Positions 8,506-16,674 of a DNA stretch of 64,000 bases are shown in pieces. A model generated the notes under the pieces. It made no database searches. It was not told where the DNA came from and saw only the letters and a list, made by a program, of their open reading frames with translations. Every line of letters starts with the position of its first letter. Position 1 is the first letter of the stretch. The position numbers were made by a program, and so were the translations under genes. Origin of the DNA: JAITWN01 sp050486285 (GTDB taxonomy: Bacteria > Pseudomonadota > Gammaproteobacteria > SZUA-140); contig JBJHCZ010000012.1 in NCBI GenBank assembly GCA_050486285.1, forward strand, positions 14,401 through 78,400, read 5' to 3'.

Positions 8506-9512
8506 CTGTCGCCCCCTCCGAGTTCGACCTGATCAGGCGCTGGTTCTCGCGCTGCGGCGCCTCGCGCGCCGATGTCGCGCTCGGCGTCGGCGACGATGCG
8601 GCGATCCTCGCGCCGCCGCCTGGACGGCAGCTGTGCGCGTCGATCGACACGCTGGTCGCCGGCGTGCACTTCCGCGTCGATACCGATCCCGCCGCCCTCG
8701 GTCACAAGGCGCTCGCGGTCAATCTCAGCGATCTCGCGGCGATGGGCGCGGAACCGGCCTGGGCGATGCTGGCGCTGACCTTGCCGTCGGCCGACGAGAC
8801 CTGGCTCGAGGGCTTTGCCGGCGGATTCTGCGCGCTCGCGCGTGAACACGGCGTCGCGCTGATCGGCGGCGACACGACGCGCGGCCCGTTGTCGATCACG
8901 GTACAGGTACAGGGCTTCGCGCCGGCAGGGCAGGCGCTGCGGCGTGACGGCGCGCGCGCCGGCGATACGATCCATGTCACCGGCACGCTCGGCGACGCCG
9001 GACTGGCCCTGCGGTTCGCGGACCAGGCCCCGGCCTCGCTCGCGCGTGAAGACCTCGGCTGGCTGCGCGGCCGCCTCGATCGCCCGGCGCCGCGGGTGGC
9101 GGTGGGGATGGCGCTGCGCGGCCGCGCGCGCGCGGCAATCGACGTCTCCGACGGACTGCTCGCCGATCTCGGCCATATCCTCGCGGCCTCCGGCGTCGGC
9201 GCGACGCTGTGGCTGGACCGGCTGCCGCTGTCGGCGCCGTTCCGGCGCGGCATCGCCGCGCTTGCGCGCGCGGACGGGGTCGGCGAGGACGATCTCGCCG
9301 CAACCGTCGCGCTGTCTGCCGGCGATGACTACGAACTGTGTTTCACCGCCGCCGCGGAGGCCGCGATCGGTGACGACGTCGCCGGGACGCGCTGCGCCGC
9401 GATCGGCGTCATCGAGGCCGAGCCGGGCCTGCGCTGCCTGCGCCGCGACGGCTCGGCATGGCAGCCGGCGTCGCGCGGTTTTGATCATTTCAGCGGGGAG
9501 GCCGCCCGGTGA
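8502..9512 (+). CDS. thiL: Thiamine-monophosphate kinase
   Basis: Phosphorylates thiamine phosphate to thiamine pyrophosphate. The N-terminal block EFDLIRRWFSR and the metal/ATP motif GVGDDAAIL are encoded upstream of the first in-frame ATG (8664), so the real start must lie near 8502. The only candidate there is CTG 8502, which overlaps the nusB stop and has AGGGA six bases upstream. That gives 336 residues, close to the usual 325. Later motifs GGDTTRGP, IDVSDGLLADL and LSAGDDYELCF are intact. The stop overlaps the pgpA start (GTGA), so the two are coupled. No TPP riboswitch is seen. Confidence 0.93.
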   Translation: MTVAPSEFDLIRRWFSRCGASRADVALGVGDDAAILAPPPGRQLCASIDTLVAGVHFRVDTDPAALGHKALAVNLSDLAAMGAEPAWAMLALTLPSADETWLEGFAGGFCALAREHGVALIGGDTTRGPLSITVQVQGFAPAGQALRRDGARAGDTIHVTGTLGDAGLALRFADQAPASLAREDLGWLRGRLDRPAPRVAVGMALRGRARAAIDVSDGLLADLGHILAASGVGATLWLDRLPLSAPFRRGIAALARADGVGEDDLAATVALSAGDDYELCFTAAAEAAIGDDVAGTRCAAIGVIEAEPGLRCLRRDGSAWQPASRGFDHFSGEAAR

Positions 9513-10000
9513 AGGCGCCGCCGCTGCCGCCCGGTATCCTGCGTCACCCGGTCCATTGCCTCTCGCTCGGTTTCGGCCTCGGCGCCGCGCCCCGGGCGCC
9601 GGGCACCTTCGGCACGCTGCTCGGTCTGCCGTGCTGGTGGCTGCTCAAGGACCTGCCGCTCGCCGCCTATCTCGGCATCGTCGTGCTGATGTTCGTCGTC
9701 GGGGTGTGGCTATGCAGCTATACCGCGCGCGCGCTCGGCGTCCATGACCATCCGGCGATCGTCTTCGACGAGGTCGTCGGCTTTCTCGTCGCGATGATCG
9801 CCGCGCCGGCCGGCTGGCTGTGGGCGCTCGCGGGCTTCCTGCTGTTCCGGCTGTTCGACATCTGGAAACCGTGGCCGATCCACTGGCTGGACCGCCGCGT
9901 CCACGGCGGTTTCGGCATCATGCTCGACGACGTCGTCGCGGGGGTGTATGCGCTGGGGGTATTGCAGCTGGCGGCGTGGCTGTTGACGGGGTCAGAGTAG
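9509..10000 (+). CDS. pgpA: Phosphatidylglycerophosphatase A
   Basis: Membrane phosphatase that makes phosphatidylglycerol. Signature APRAPGTFGTLLG and the acidic motif DEVVGFLVAM are present, followed by RLFDIWKPWPI and GIMLDDVVAG, with three to four membrane segments. GTG start overlapping thiL, in the common nusB-thiL-pgpA order. The last codons and stop (residues GSE then TAG at 9998-10000) are encoded by the left arm of the repeat hairpin 9988-10020, so the C-terminus has been set by that element. Confidence 0.96.
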   Translation: MKAPPLPPGILRHPVHCLSLGFGLGAAPRAPGTFGTLLGLPCWWLLKDLPLAAYLGIVVLMFVVGVWLCSYTARALGVHDHPAIVFDEVVGFLVAMIAAPAGWLWALAGFLLFRLFDIWKPWPIHWLDRRVHGGFGIMLDDVVAGVYALGVLQLAAWLLTGSE

Positions 10001-10020
10001 ACTTCGTCTACTCTGACCCC
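9988..10020. repeat. GGGGTC-family hairpin at pgpA/folE2 convergence
   Basis: Perfect 15-bp arms GGGGTCAGAGTAGAC (9988-10002) and its complement (10006-10020) with a 3-nt loop. It carries the pgpA TAG stop and ends 7 bp before the folE2 stop (TGA, minus, 10030-10028). No T-tract follows on either strand, so a classical intrinsic terminator is doubtful, but a very stable RNA hairpin would form at the end of both converging transcripts. Confidence 0.88.
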
Positions 10021-10027
10021 GATTCGG

Positions 10028-10825
10028 TCAGGTTTGTCGCTTGTCCTTGCGGATCAGCGCGTAGGCCGAGTGATTGTGGATCGACTCGAAGTTTTCCGAT
10101 TCGAGGACATAGCCCTCGATGCGCGGGTCGCGGTTCAGGCGCGCGGCGACGTCGCGCACCATGTCCTCGACGAACTTCGGGTTGTCGTAGGCGCGTTCGG
10201 TGACGTATTTCTCGTCCGGCCGCTTCAGCAGGCCGTAGATCTCGCACGAGGATTCCTCCTCGACGATGTCGATCAGGTCTTCTATCCAGACGAACCCCTT
10301 GGTGTGCGCGGTGATGGTGACGTGCGAGCGCTGGTTGTGGGCGCCGTAGTCCGAGATCTCCTTCGAGCACGGGCACAGGCTGGTCACCGGCACGACGACC
10401 TTGACGGTCATGCGTGACTGGCCGGCGCCGACCTCGCCGATCAGCGTCACATCGTAGTCGAGCAGGCTCTGCACGCCGGACACCGGCGCCGCCTTGTTGA
10501 CGAAATACGGGAAGCGCATCTCGAGATGGGCGCATTCCGCCGCCAGCGTCTTGCGCATGCCCTGCAGGATGTCCTTGAAGGTCGCGACGGTGATCTCGCG
10601 CTCGTGGGCGTTCAGCAGCTCGACGAAGCGCGACATGTGCGTGCCCTTGAAGTTGTGGGGCAGGTCGACATACATGTTGAAGGTCGCGATCGTATGCTGG
10701 TCGCCGCCGCTGCGGTCGCGGACCCGGACCGGATGGCGGATGTGCTTGATGCCGACCTTGTCGATCGCGAGCTTGCGCGTATCCGGATGGCTCTGGACGT
10801 CGGCAATGACGCTGGTTTGGCTCAT
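10028..10825 (-). CDS. folE2: GTP cyclohydrolase FolE2 (type IB)
   Basis: Converts GTP to 7,8-dihydroneopterin triphosphate, first step of folate and of queuosine precursor synthesis. This is the type IB enzyme, which is not strictly zinc-dependent. Family motifs include VGIKHIRHPV, GTHMSRFVELLN, the catalytic cysteine region TSLCPCSKEISDYGAHNQRS and FVEDMVRD. Length 265 residues is normal. The ATG at 10825 overlaps the queD stop by four bases; a longer reading frame running into dxs on the same strand is not real. Confidence 0.96.
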   Translation of the reverse strand: MSQTSVIADVQSHPDTRKLAIDKVGIKHIRHPVRVRDRSGGDQHTIATFNMYVDLPHNFKGTHMSRFVELLNAHEREITVATFKDILQGMRKTLAAECAHLEMRFPYFVNKAAPVSGVQSLLDYDVTLIGEVGAGQSRMTVKVVVPVTSLCPCSKEISDYGAHNQRSHVTITAHTKGFVWIEDLIDIVEEESSCEIYGLLKRPDEKYVTERAYDNPKFVEDMVRDVAARLNRDPRIEGYVLESENFESIHNHSAYALIRKDKRQT

Positions 10826-11214
10826 GACTGATCTTCCTCGCTGTATCTGACCCGGGCCGTCCCTGTCTCCCACAGGGTCACCGCGGTAACCCGCACGCTG
10901 TCGCCGTTCAGGGTCTCGGACAGGCCGTGGTACAGAAACGCCGCGATGTTCTCGGCGGTCGGGTTGATTCTGTCGAACGGCTTGATGTCGTTGAGATTCC
11001 GGTGGTCGAGCTCGCCGGCCAGCGCGCGCGCGGCCTGCTTGATGGTCTTGAAGTCCAGCCCCATGCCGTGCTCGTTCAGCGCGGTCGCCTCGACCTCGAC
11101 CTCCACCCGCCAGTTGTGCCCGTGCAACCGGCTGCAATCGCCGGGATAACCGCGCAGGCTGTGGGCCGCCGCGAAATCGGTGGATACCGTCAGTTGATAA
11201 CGAGGCTGCCGCAT
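10822..11214 (-). CDS. queD: 6-carboxy-5,6,7,8-tetrahydropterin synthase
   Basis: Converts dihydroneopterin triphosphate, the FolE2 product, to 6-carboxytetrahydropterin on the route to preQ0/queuosine. Zinc ligands are His18, His31 and His33, with the catalytic Cys27 in DCSRLHGHNW. The end has the typical WETGTARVRY. 130 residues. Translationally coupled to folE2, which supplies its substrate, so the pair looks dedicated to tRNA queuosine supply; folE2 may also serve folate. No preQ1 riboswitch is seen upstream. Confidence 0.95.
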   Translation of the reverse strand: MRQPRYQLTVSTDFAAAHSLRGYPGDCSRLHGHNWRVEVEVEATALNEHGMGLDFKTIKQAARALAGELDHRNLNDIKPFDRINPTAENIAAFLYHGLSETLNGDSVRVTAVTLWETGTARVRYSEEDQS

Positions 11215-11232
11215 GAATACTTGACCGATTTG

Positions 11233-13131
11233 CTAGGAATTTACGCCAAGCGAGGCGATTTGGCAAGGAACGTCGGCCTCGCGCGCCTCGATCGCGGCGA
11301 GGATGCCGTCGGCGTCCAGCCCGGCCTCGGCGAGCAGTTCGTCGCGGCTGCCCTGGTCGCCGAAGCGGTCGGGCAGTCCGAGCTGGAGCAGCGGCGCGAC
11401 CACGGCATGGGCGGCGAGACATTCGCCGACCGCGCTGCCGGCGCCGCCCATGACGGCGTTGTCCTCGACGGTGACCAGCAGCTCGTGGCTCGCGGCCAGT
11501 TGCAGCACGATCTTTTCGTCGAGCGGCTTGATGAAACGCATGTCGATGACGGTCGCGTTCAGGGTCTCGCCGGCCTCGAGCGCCGGTTGCACGCAGGGGC
11601 CGAAGGCGAGGATCGCGATGCGGCGGCCCTTGCGCACGACAGCGGCCTGGCCGAGCGGCAGCGGCGCGGCGTCGCGCCGGATCTCGCGCCCCGGTCCGGT
11701 CCCGCGCGGGTAACGTACCGCGGCGGGGCCGTCGTGGCGCAGGGCGGTGGTCAGCATGCGCCAGCACTCGTCCTCGTCGGACGGCGCCATCACGACCAGG
11801 TTCGGGATCGCGCGCAGGTAGCTGAGGTCGAAACTGCCGGCATGGGTCGGGCCGTCGGGGCCGACGATACCGGCGCGGTCGATCGCGAAGGTCACCGGCA
11901 GGTTCTGCAGCGCGACGTCGTGGATCAGCTGGTCATAGGCGCGCTGCAGGAAGGTCGAGTAGATCGCGACGACCGGGCGCATGCCGCCGCAGGCAAGTCC
12001 GGCGGCGAGGGTGACGCTGTGCTGCTCGGCGATGCCGACGTCGAGGAAGCGGTCGGGGAAACGCCGCGCGAATTCGACCATGCCCGAGCCTTCGCACATC
12101 GCCGGGGTGATCGCGATCAGCGCCGGATCCGCGGCCGCGGTCTCGCACAGCCAGTCGCCGAAGACCCGGGAATAACTCATGCGCGCGCCCGGCGGTTGCG
12201 CCGCCGTCACGCCGTTTTCGGGATCGAACTTGCCGACGCCGTGCCAGTCGCAGGGATTCTGTTCGGCCGGCGCATAGCCCTTGCCCTTGCGGGTCACGAC
12301 ATGGAGAAACTGCGGGCCGTCGAGCGACTGCAGGTTCTGCAGTGTCGTCACCAGGGTGTCGATGTCGTGGCCGTCGATCGGACCGATGTAGTTGAAGCCG
12401 AGCTCCTCGAACAGCGTCCCCGGCATCACCATGCCCTTGACGTGCTCCTCGGCGCGCCGCGCGAGATCGCGCATCGGCGGCACCGCGCTCAGCATCCTCT
12501 TGCCGCCCTCGCGCATCGTCGAATAGAACTTGCCGGACAGCAGCTTCGCGAGGTAGTTCGACATGCCGCCGACGTTCGGCGAGATCGACATCTCGTTGTC
12601 ATTGAGGATGACCAGCAGGTCGGCCTCGCTGTTGCCGGCGTGGTTCAGCGCCTCGTAGGCCATGCCGGCGGTCATCGCGCCGTCGCCGATGATCGCCACG
12701 GACTTGCGCCGCTCGCCGCGCTGCCGCGCCGCGAGCGCCATGCCGAGCGCGGCGCTGATCGAAGTGCTGGAATGGCCGGCGCCGAAGGCGTCGTAGGGGC
12801 TCTCGTCACGCTTCAGAAAACCGGACAGGCCGCCCTTCCTGCGCAGCGACGCCATCGCCTCGCGGCGACCGGTCAACACCTTGTGCGGATAGGCCTGGTG
12901 ACCGACGTCCCAGACCAGCCGGTCGCGCGGCGTGTCGAAGACATAATGCAGCGCGACGGTCAGTTCGACGGTGCCGAGGCTCGACGACAGGTGGCCGCCG
13001 GTGCGGGAGACCGAATCGATGATAAAGCGGCGCAGTTCGTCGGCGACTGTCTGCAGTCGGTCGGCAGGCAGGCGGCGGAGGCGGGCCGGATCGTCGACGC
13101 TGTCCAGCAGCGGGTAGGGCGGTGTGTCCAT
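11233..13131 (-). CDS. dxs: 1-deoxy-D-xylulose-5-phosphate synthase
   Basis: Thiamine-diphosphate enzyme joining pyruvate and glyceraldehyde 3-phosphate, entry to the MEP isoprenoid pathway and a source for thiamine and PLP. The TPP motif GDGAMTAGMAYEALNHAG, the substrate motif AFGAGHSSTSIS and the transketolase DRAGIVGPDGPTHAG block are intact. I use ATG 13131 (632 residues, usual about 620-640); an upstream TTG at 13143 adds four residues. It sits downstream of ispA on the same strand with a 76-bp gap, the classic xseB-ispA-dxs operon. Confidence 0.97.
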   Translation of the reverse strand: MDTPPYPLLDSVDDPARLRRLPADRLQTVADELRRFIIDSVSRTGGHLSSSLGTVELTVALHYVFDTPRDRLVWDVGHQAYPHKVLTGRREAMASLRRKGGLSGFLKRDESPYDAFGAGHSSTSISAALGMALAARQRGERRKSVAIIGDGAMTAGMAYEALNHAGNSEADLLVILNDNEMSISPNVGGMSNYLAKLLSGKFYSTMREGGKRMLSAVPPMRDLARRAEEHVKGMVMPGTLFEELGFNYIGPIDGHDIDTLVTTLQNLQSLDGPQFLHVVTRKGKGYAPAEQNPCDWHGVGKFDPENGVTAAQPPGARMSYSRVFGDWLCETAAADPALIAITPAMCEGSGMVEFARRFPDRFLDVGIAEQHSVTLAAGLACGGMRPVVAIYSTFLQRAYDQLIHDVALQNLPVTFAIDRAGIVGPDGPTHAGSFDLSYLRAIPNLVVMAPSDEDECWRMLTTALRHDGPAAVRYPRGTGPGREIRRDAAPLPLGQAAVVRKGRRIAILAFGPCVQPALEAGETLNATVIDMRFIKPLDEKIVLQLAASHELLVTVEDNAVMGGAGSAVGECLAAHAVVAPLLQLGLPDRFGDQGSRDELLAEAGLDADGILAAIEAREADVPCQIASLGVNS

Positions 13132-13207
13132 GTCGCGCTTCAAGTCCTTGTACTTCCCGGAATCATGCGGTGTTTGCGAGGGGCTTGCAAGCCTCGCCGG
13201 TGGCCGC

Positions 13208-14152
13208 TCAATGCATGCGCCTGACGATATAGGCCGAGATCGCGCGCAACAGCTCGCCGCGCTCGCCGAGCGGATCGAGATGCGCGACCGCCTGCTCGTG
13301 CAGGCGCGCCGCCATCGCCTTTGCGGATTCGACCCCGAGCAGGCTGACGTAGGTCGGCTTGTTGCGCAGGCTGTCTCCGCCCCGGGTCTTGCCCAGTATC
13401 GCGGTGTCGCCCTCGACGTCGAGGATGTCGTCGCGGATCTGGAACGCCAGTCCGATGCAGTGCGCGTAGTTGCCGAGTATGTGCAGCGTCTCGTCGTCGT
13501 GGATGTCGGCGCCGTGCGCGCCGAGCAGCACGCTGGCGCGGATCAGCGCGCCGGTCTTGCGCAGATGCATGTTCTCGAGGTCGGCGAGATCGAGCGTCTT
13601 GCCGACCGAGGCGAGGTCGATCGCCTGCCCGCCGGCCATGCCGATCGAACTCGCCGCGATCGACAGCGTGTCGATCATCTTCAGGCGATGACGGGCCTCG
13701 GCCGCCAGCGACGGGTCGCTGGCGAGGATATGAAAGGCCAGCGCCTGCAGCGCATCGCCGGCGAGGATCGCGATCGCCTCGCCGAAGGCGACGTGACAGG
13801 TCGGCTTGCCGCGCCGCAGCGCATCGTTGTCCATCGCCGGCAGGTCGTCGTGGATCAGCGAATAGGCGTGGATCAGCTCGACCGCGCAGGCGGGCCCGTC
13901 GAGTCGCCCGACCGCGGCGCCGAAACAGCGGCCGGTCGCGTAGACCAGCACCGGCCGAATATACTTGCCGCCGGCGAGCGCGGAATAGCGCATCGCCTCG
14001 TGCAGTCGCTCGGGCGGGGTCTCCGCGGGCGGCAGCCAATGATCGAGCGCGCGCTCGACCTGGCGGCGGCACAGGTCCATGAAGACCGGCAGCGCGGCCG
14101 CTTCGTCAGTCTCCGCCGTCGACGTCGAGACTTCGGGTGTCGATCTTTCCAT
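13208..14152 (-). CDS. ispA: Geranylgeranyl/farnesyl diphosphate synthase family (IspA)
   Basis: Prenyl chain elongation from DMAPP and IPP to farnesyl diphosphate. Both aspartate-rich motifs are seen: DDLPAMDND, and DDILDVEGDTAILGKTRGGD. GGKYIRPVLVYATG and the helix KTGALIRASV are also conserved. The ATG at 14152 (314 residues) has GAGGAAA just upstream and overlaps xseB by 47 bp. A shorter start at 14080 would remove an acidic 24-residue leader that E. coli IspA lacks, so the N-terminus is not certain. Confidence 0.95.
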   Translation of the reverse strand: MERSTPEVSTSTAETDEAAALPVFMDLCRRQVERALDHWLPPAETPPERLHEAMRYSALAGGKYIRPVLVYATGRCFGAAVGRLDGPACAVELIHAYSLIHDDLPAMDNDALRRGKPTCHVAFGEAIAILAGDALQALAFHILASDPSLAAEARHRLKMIDTLSIAASSIGMAGGQAIDLASVGKTLDLADLENMHLRKTGALIRASVLLGAHGADIHDDETLHILGNYAHCIGLAFQIRDDILDVEGDTAILGKTRGGDSLRNKPTYVSLLGVESAKAMAARLHEQAVAHLDPLGERGELLRAISAYIVRRMH

Positions 14153-14363
14153 TTTCCTCGATCAGGATGTCCACTTTCTGCTCCGCCGCCTTCAGCGCCT
14201 GCTGGCAGGCGCGGGTCAGCGCGATGCCGCGCTCGAACTGCCGGAGCGATTCCTCGAGCGTCGCGTCCCCCCGTTCCATGCGCTCGACGATCGCCTCGAG
14301 CTCCTTCAGGGCCTGTTCGAAGTCGGGGGCGTCTTCGGGGTTCGGGGCGGGTTTTCTTGCCAC
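14106..14363 (-). CDS. xseB: Exodeoxyribonuclease VII small subunit
   Basis: Small helical partner of XseA in exonuclease VII, a single-strand nuclease in mismatch and recombination repair. The 85-residue protein contains DFEQALKELEAIVERMERGD and SLRQFERGIALTRACQQAL, the two-helix signature. It is the first gene of the xseB-ispA-dxs run on the minus strand; xseA is not in the window. Confidence 0.95.
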   Translation of the reverse strand: MARKPAPNPEDAPDFEQALKELEAIVERMERGDATLEESLRQFERGIALTRACQQALKAAEQKVDILIEENGKIDTRSLDVDGGD

Positions 14364-14503
14364 GCGCGTAGTCCTTCCGGGGGTGCGAGTTGCAGGTCTC
14401 GGGACGGGACATTATATAACATGATCCTACCGGGCGCGGTGATTTTCCGCCGCGAGGGCGAGTGAAAACCACTTTCGCGCCAGAGGCTTCGGCCATTCCG
14501 GCC

Positions 14504-14531
14504 TTGCCAGTACCGGGCATCATGTTAGACT
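14504..14531 (+). promoter_or_regulatory. Candidate sigma-70 promoter for parE
   Basis: TTGCCA (14504-14509), 16-bp spacer, then TAGACT (14526-14531) preceded by TG one base upstream (extended -10). It lies about 50 bp before the parE ATG in the divergent xseB/parE gap. Confidence 0.45.
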
Positions 14532-14583
14532 CGGGCGGCTTTTCGAACAGCAGGGAGATACCAGGGATCATGGGCAGGGGATC

Positions 14584-16476
14584 ATGAGCGGAACCTACGA
14601 CGCCGCCGCGATCGAGGTGCTGACCGGACTCGAGCCGGTGCGCAAGCGCCCCGGCATGTACACCGACACCGCGCGTCCGAACCACCTCGCCCAGGAGGTC
14701 ATCGACAACAGCGTCGATGAGGTCCTCGCCGGTCACGCGCGCCATATCGCGGTGGTGCTGTACAAGGACGGTTCGCTCAGCGTCGAGGACGACGGTCGCG
14801 GCATGCCGGTCGATCTCCATCCCGGGGAGAAGGTGCCCGGCGTCGAGGTGATCCTGACCCGGCTCCATGCCGGCGGCAAGTTCTCGCACAAGAACTACCG
14901 TTTCTCCGGCGGCCTGCACGGCGTCGGCGTATCGGTCGTCAACGCCCTGTCGAAGCGGCTCGAGGTGCGCATCCGCCGCAACGGCAACGAATACCTGATG
15001 AAGTTCGCGAACGGCGAGCCGGCATCGAAGCTCGAGGTCATCGGCAAGGTCGGTCAGCGCAATACCGGCACCTGGCTGCGCTTCTGGCCCGATCCGAAAT
15101 ACTTTGATTCCGATCGTTTCTCGCTGTCGCGTCTCAAGCACCTGATGCGGGCGAAGGCGGTGCTCGCGCCGGGCCTGCGCGTGCGCTTCGACGACGAGGG
15201 CAGCGGCGAATCGGTCGAGTGGCACTACGAGGGCGGCCTGCGGGATTATCTGCGCAGCGAACTCGGCGAGGCCGCGATGCTGCCCGAGCCGGCCTTCGCC
15301 GGCAGCATGGAGGGTCACAGCGAGGCGGTCGACTGGGCGGTCGCCTGGCTGCCCGAGGACGGCGAGCCGGTCGCCGAGAGTTACGTCAACCTGGTGCCGA
15401 CCGCGCAGGGCGGCACCCACGTCAACGGCCTGCGCACCGGCCTGACCGACGCGGTTCGCGAATTCTGCGAGTTCCGCAACCTGCTGCCGCGCGGCGTCCG
15501 CCTCGCGCCGGAAGACGTCTGGGATCGCTGCAGTTACATCCTGTCGGTCAAGCTCGACAATCCGCAGTTCTCGGGACAGGTCAAGGAACGGCTGTCGTCG
15601 CGCGAGTGCGCGACCTTCGTCGCCGGCGTCGTCAAGGACAGCTTCGCGCTGTGGCTGAACCAGCATGTCGAATCCGGCGAGAAGATCGCGCAGATCGCAA
15701 TCGCACGCGCCGAGACGCGCCTGCGCGCGGCGCGCAAGGTGGTGCGCAAGCAGGTCACGAAAGGACCGGCGCTGCCGGGCAAGCTCGCCGATTGTTCGTT
15801 GCAGGACTTGAGTCGCACCGAGCTGTTTCTGGTCGAGGGCGATTCCGCGGGCGGTTCGGCGAAGCAGGCGCGCGATCGCCAGTTCCAGGCGGTGATGCCC
15901 TTGCGCGGCAAGATCCTCAACACCTGGGAGGTGTCGCCGAACGAGGTGCTCGGTTCGCAGGAGGTCCACGACATCTCGGTCGCGATCGGCGTCGAGCCGG
16001 GCTCGAACGACCTCTCGGGCCTGCGCTACGGCAAGATCGCGATCCTCGCCGACGCCGATTCCGACGGCGCCCATATCGCGACGCTCCTGTGCGCGCTGTT
16101 CATGCGCCATTTCCGCGCGCTGGTCACGGCCGGCCACGTCCATGTCGCGATGCCGCCGCTGTACCGCATCGACGTCGGCAAGGAAGTCTTCTACGCGCTC
16201 GACGATGACGAGAAGCAGGGCGTCCTCGACCGCATCGCCGCCGAGCACAAAAAGGGCAAGGTCAACGTGCAGCGCTTCAAGGGCCTCGGTGAAATGAACC
16301 CGATCCAGCTGCGCGAGACGACGATGGCGCCGGACACCCGCCGATTGCTGCAACTGACGATCGAGGACGGCGACGACACCGACCAGATCCTCGATCTGAT
16401 GCTGGCCAAGCGCCGCGCCGCCGACCGCCGCGACTGGCTCGAGCAGAAGGGCGATCTCGCGGAGCCGGTAATCTAG
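14584..16476 (+). CDS. parE: DNA topoisomerase IV subunit B
   Basis: ATPase subunit of the decatenating type II topoisomerase. GHKL ATP site elements are VIDNSVDEVLAGHA, VEDDGRGMPVD and FSGGLHGVGVSVVNALS; the TOPRIM metal site reads ELFLVEGDSAGGSAKQARDR and ADADSDGAHIATLL. Length 630 residues fits ParE rather than the longer GyrB, and the following gene is parC. It is separated from parC by a 198-bp gap holding a nested hairpin element. Confidence 0.97.
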   Translation: MSGTYDAAAIEVLTGLEPVRKRPGMYTDTARPNHLAQEVIDNSVDEVLAGHARHIAVVLYKDGSLSVEDDGRGMPVDLHPGEKVPGVEVILTRLHAGGKFSHKNYRFSGGLHGVGVSVVNALSKRLEVRIRRNGNEYLMKFANGEPASKLEVIGKVGQRNTGTWLRFWPDPKYFDSDRFSLSRLKHLMRAKAVLAPGLRVRFDDEGSGESVEWHYEGGLRDYLRSELGEAAMLPEPAFAGSMEGHSEAVDWAVAWLPEDGEPVAESYVNLVPTAQGGTHVNGLRTGLTDAVREFCEFRNLLPRGVRLAPEDVWDRCSYILSVKLDNPQFSGQVKERLSSRECATFVAGVVKDSFALWLNQHVESGEKIAQIAIARAETRLRAARKVVRKQVTKGPALPGKLADCSLQDLSRTELFLVEGDSAGGSAKQARDRQFQAVMPLRGKILNTWEVSPNEVLGSQEVHDISVAIGVEPGSNDLSGLRYGKIAILADADSDGAHIATLLCALFMRHFRALVTAGHVHVAMPPLYRIDVGKEVFYALDDDEKQGVLDRIAAEHKKGKVNVQRFKGLGEMNPIQLRETTMAPDTRRLLQLTIEDGDDTDQILDLMLAKRRAADRRDWLEQKGDLAEPVI

Positions 16477-16484
16477 CGCCGTGT

Positions 16485-16652
16485 GATTCATGAACGCGGT
16501 CGTTGTGGTATCCGGGCCTTGGCGGGGCCTGACTTTTCAGGACCGCCATGAACCCATCCCTGGGGGCTGCCGGCGAGACATCCTGTCTCGCAGGCTCCTG
16601 AAAAGACAGGCCCCGCCAAGGCCCTTCTGACAGCTTGTGCGGTTCATGAATC
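16485..16652. repeat. Nested inverted-repeat element between parE and parC
   Basis: Three nested stems: outer GATTCATGAAC (16485-16495) with its complement 16642-16652; a main 29-bp arm at 16514-16542 pairing with 16596-16624 (28 of 29 matched, core GGCCTTGGCGGGGCCTG); and an inner 7-bp stem 16573-16579/16585-16591. No T-tract follows. It resembles a MITE or REP pair and could modulate the parE-to-parC ratio by hairpin formation, which is inference. Confidence 0.85.
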
Positions 16653-16674
16653 ATGCGACCCAGAGGTCTGTGCC

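Noticed and set aside
8505..8520. TPP riboswitch before thiL
   Set aside because: There is no intergenic space and no THI-box sequence; thiL is coupled to nusB.
8414..8845. A plus-strand frame bridging nusB and thiL
   Set aside because: It is an out-of-frame Arg-rich frame overlapping two well-supported genes.
9988..10020. Classical rho-independent terminator at pgpA/folE2
   Set aside because: The hairpin is strong but no T-tract follows on either strand, so I list it as a repeat instead.
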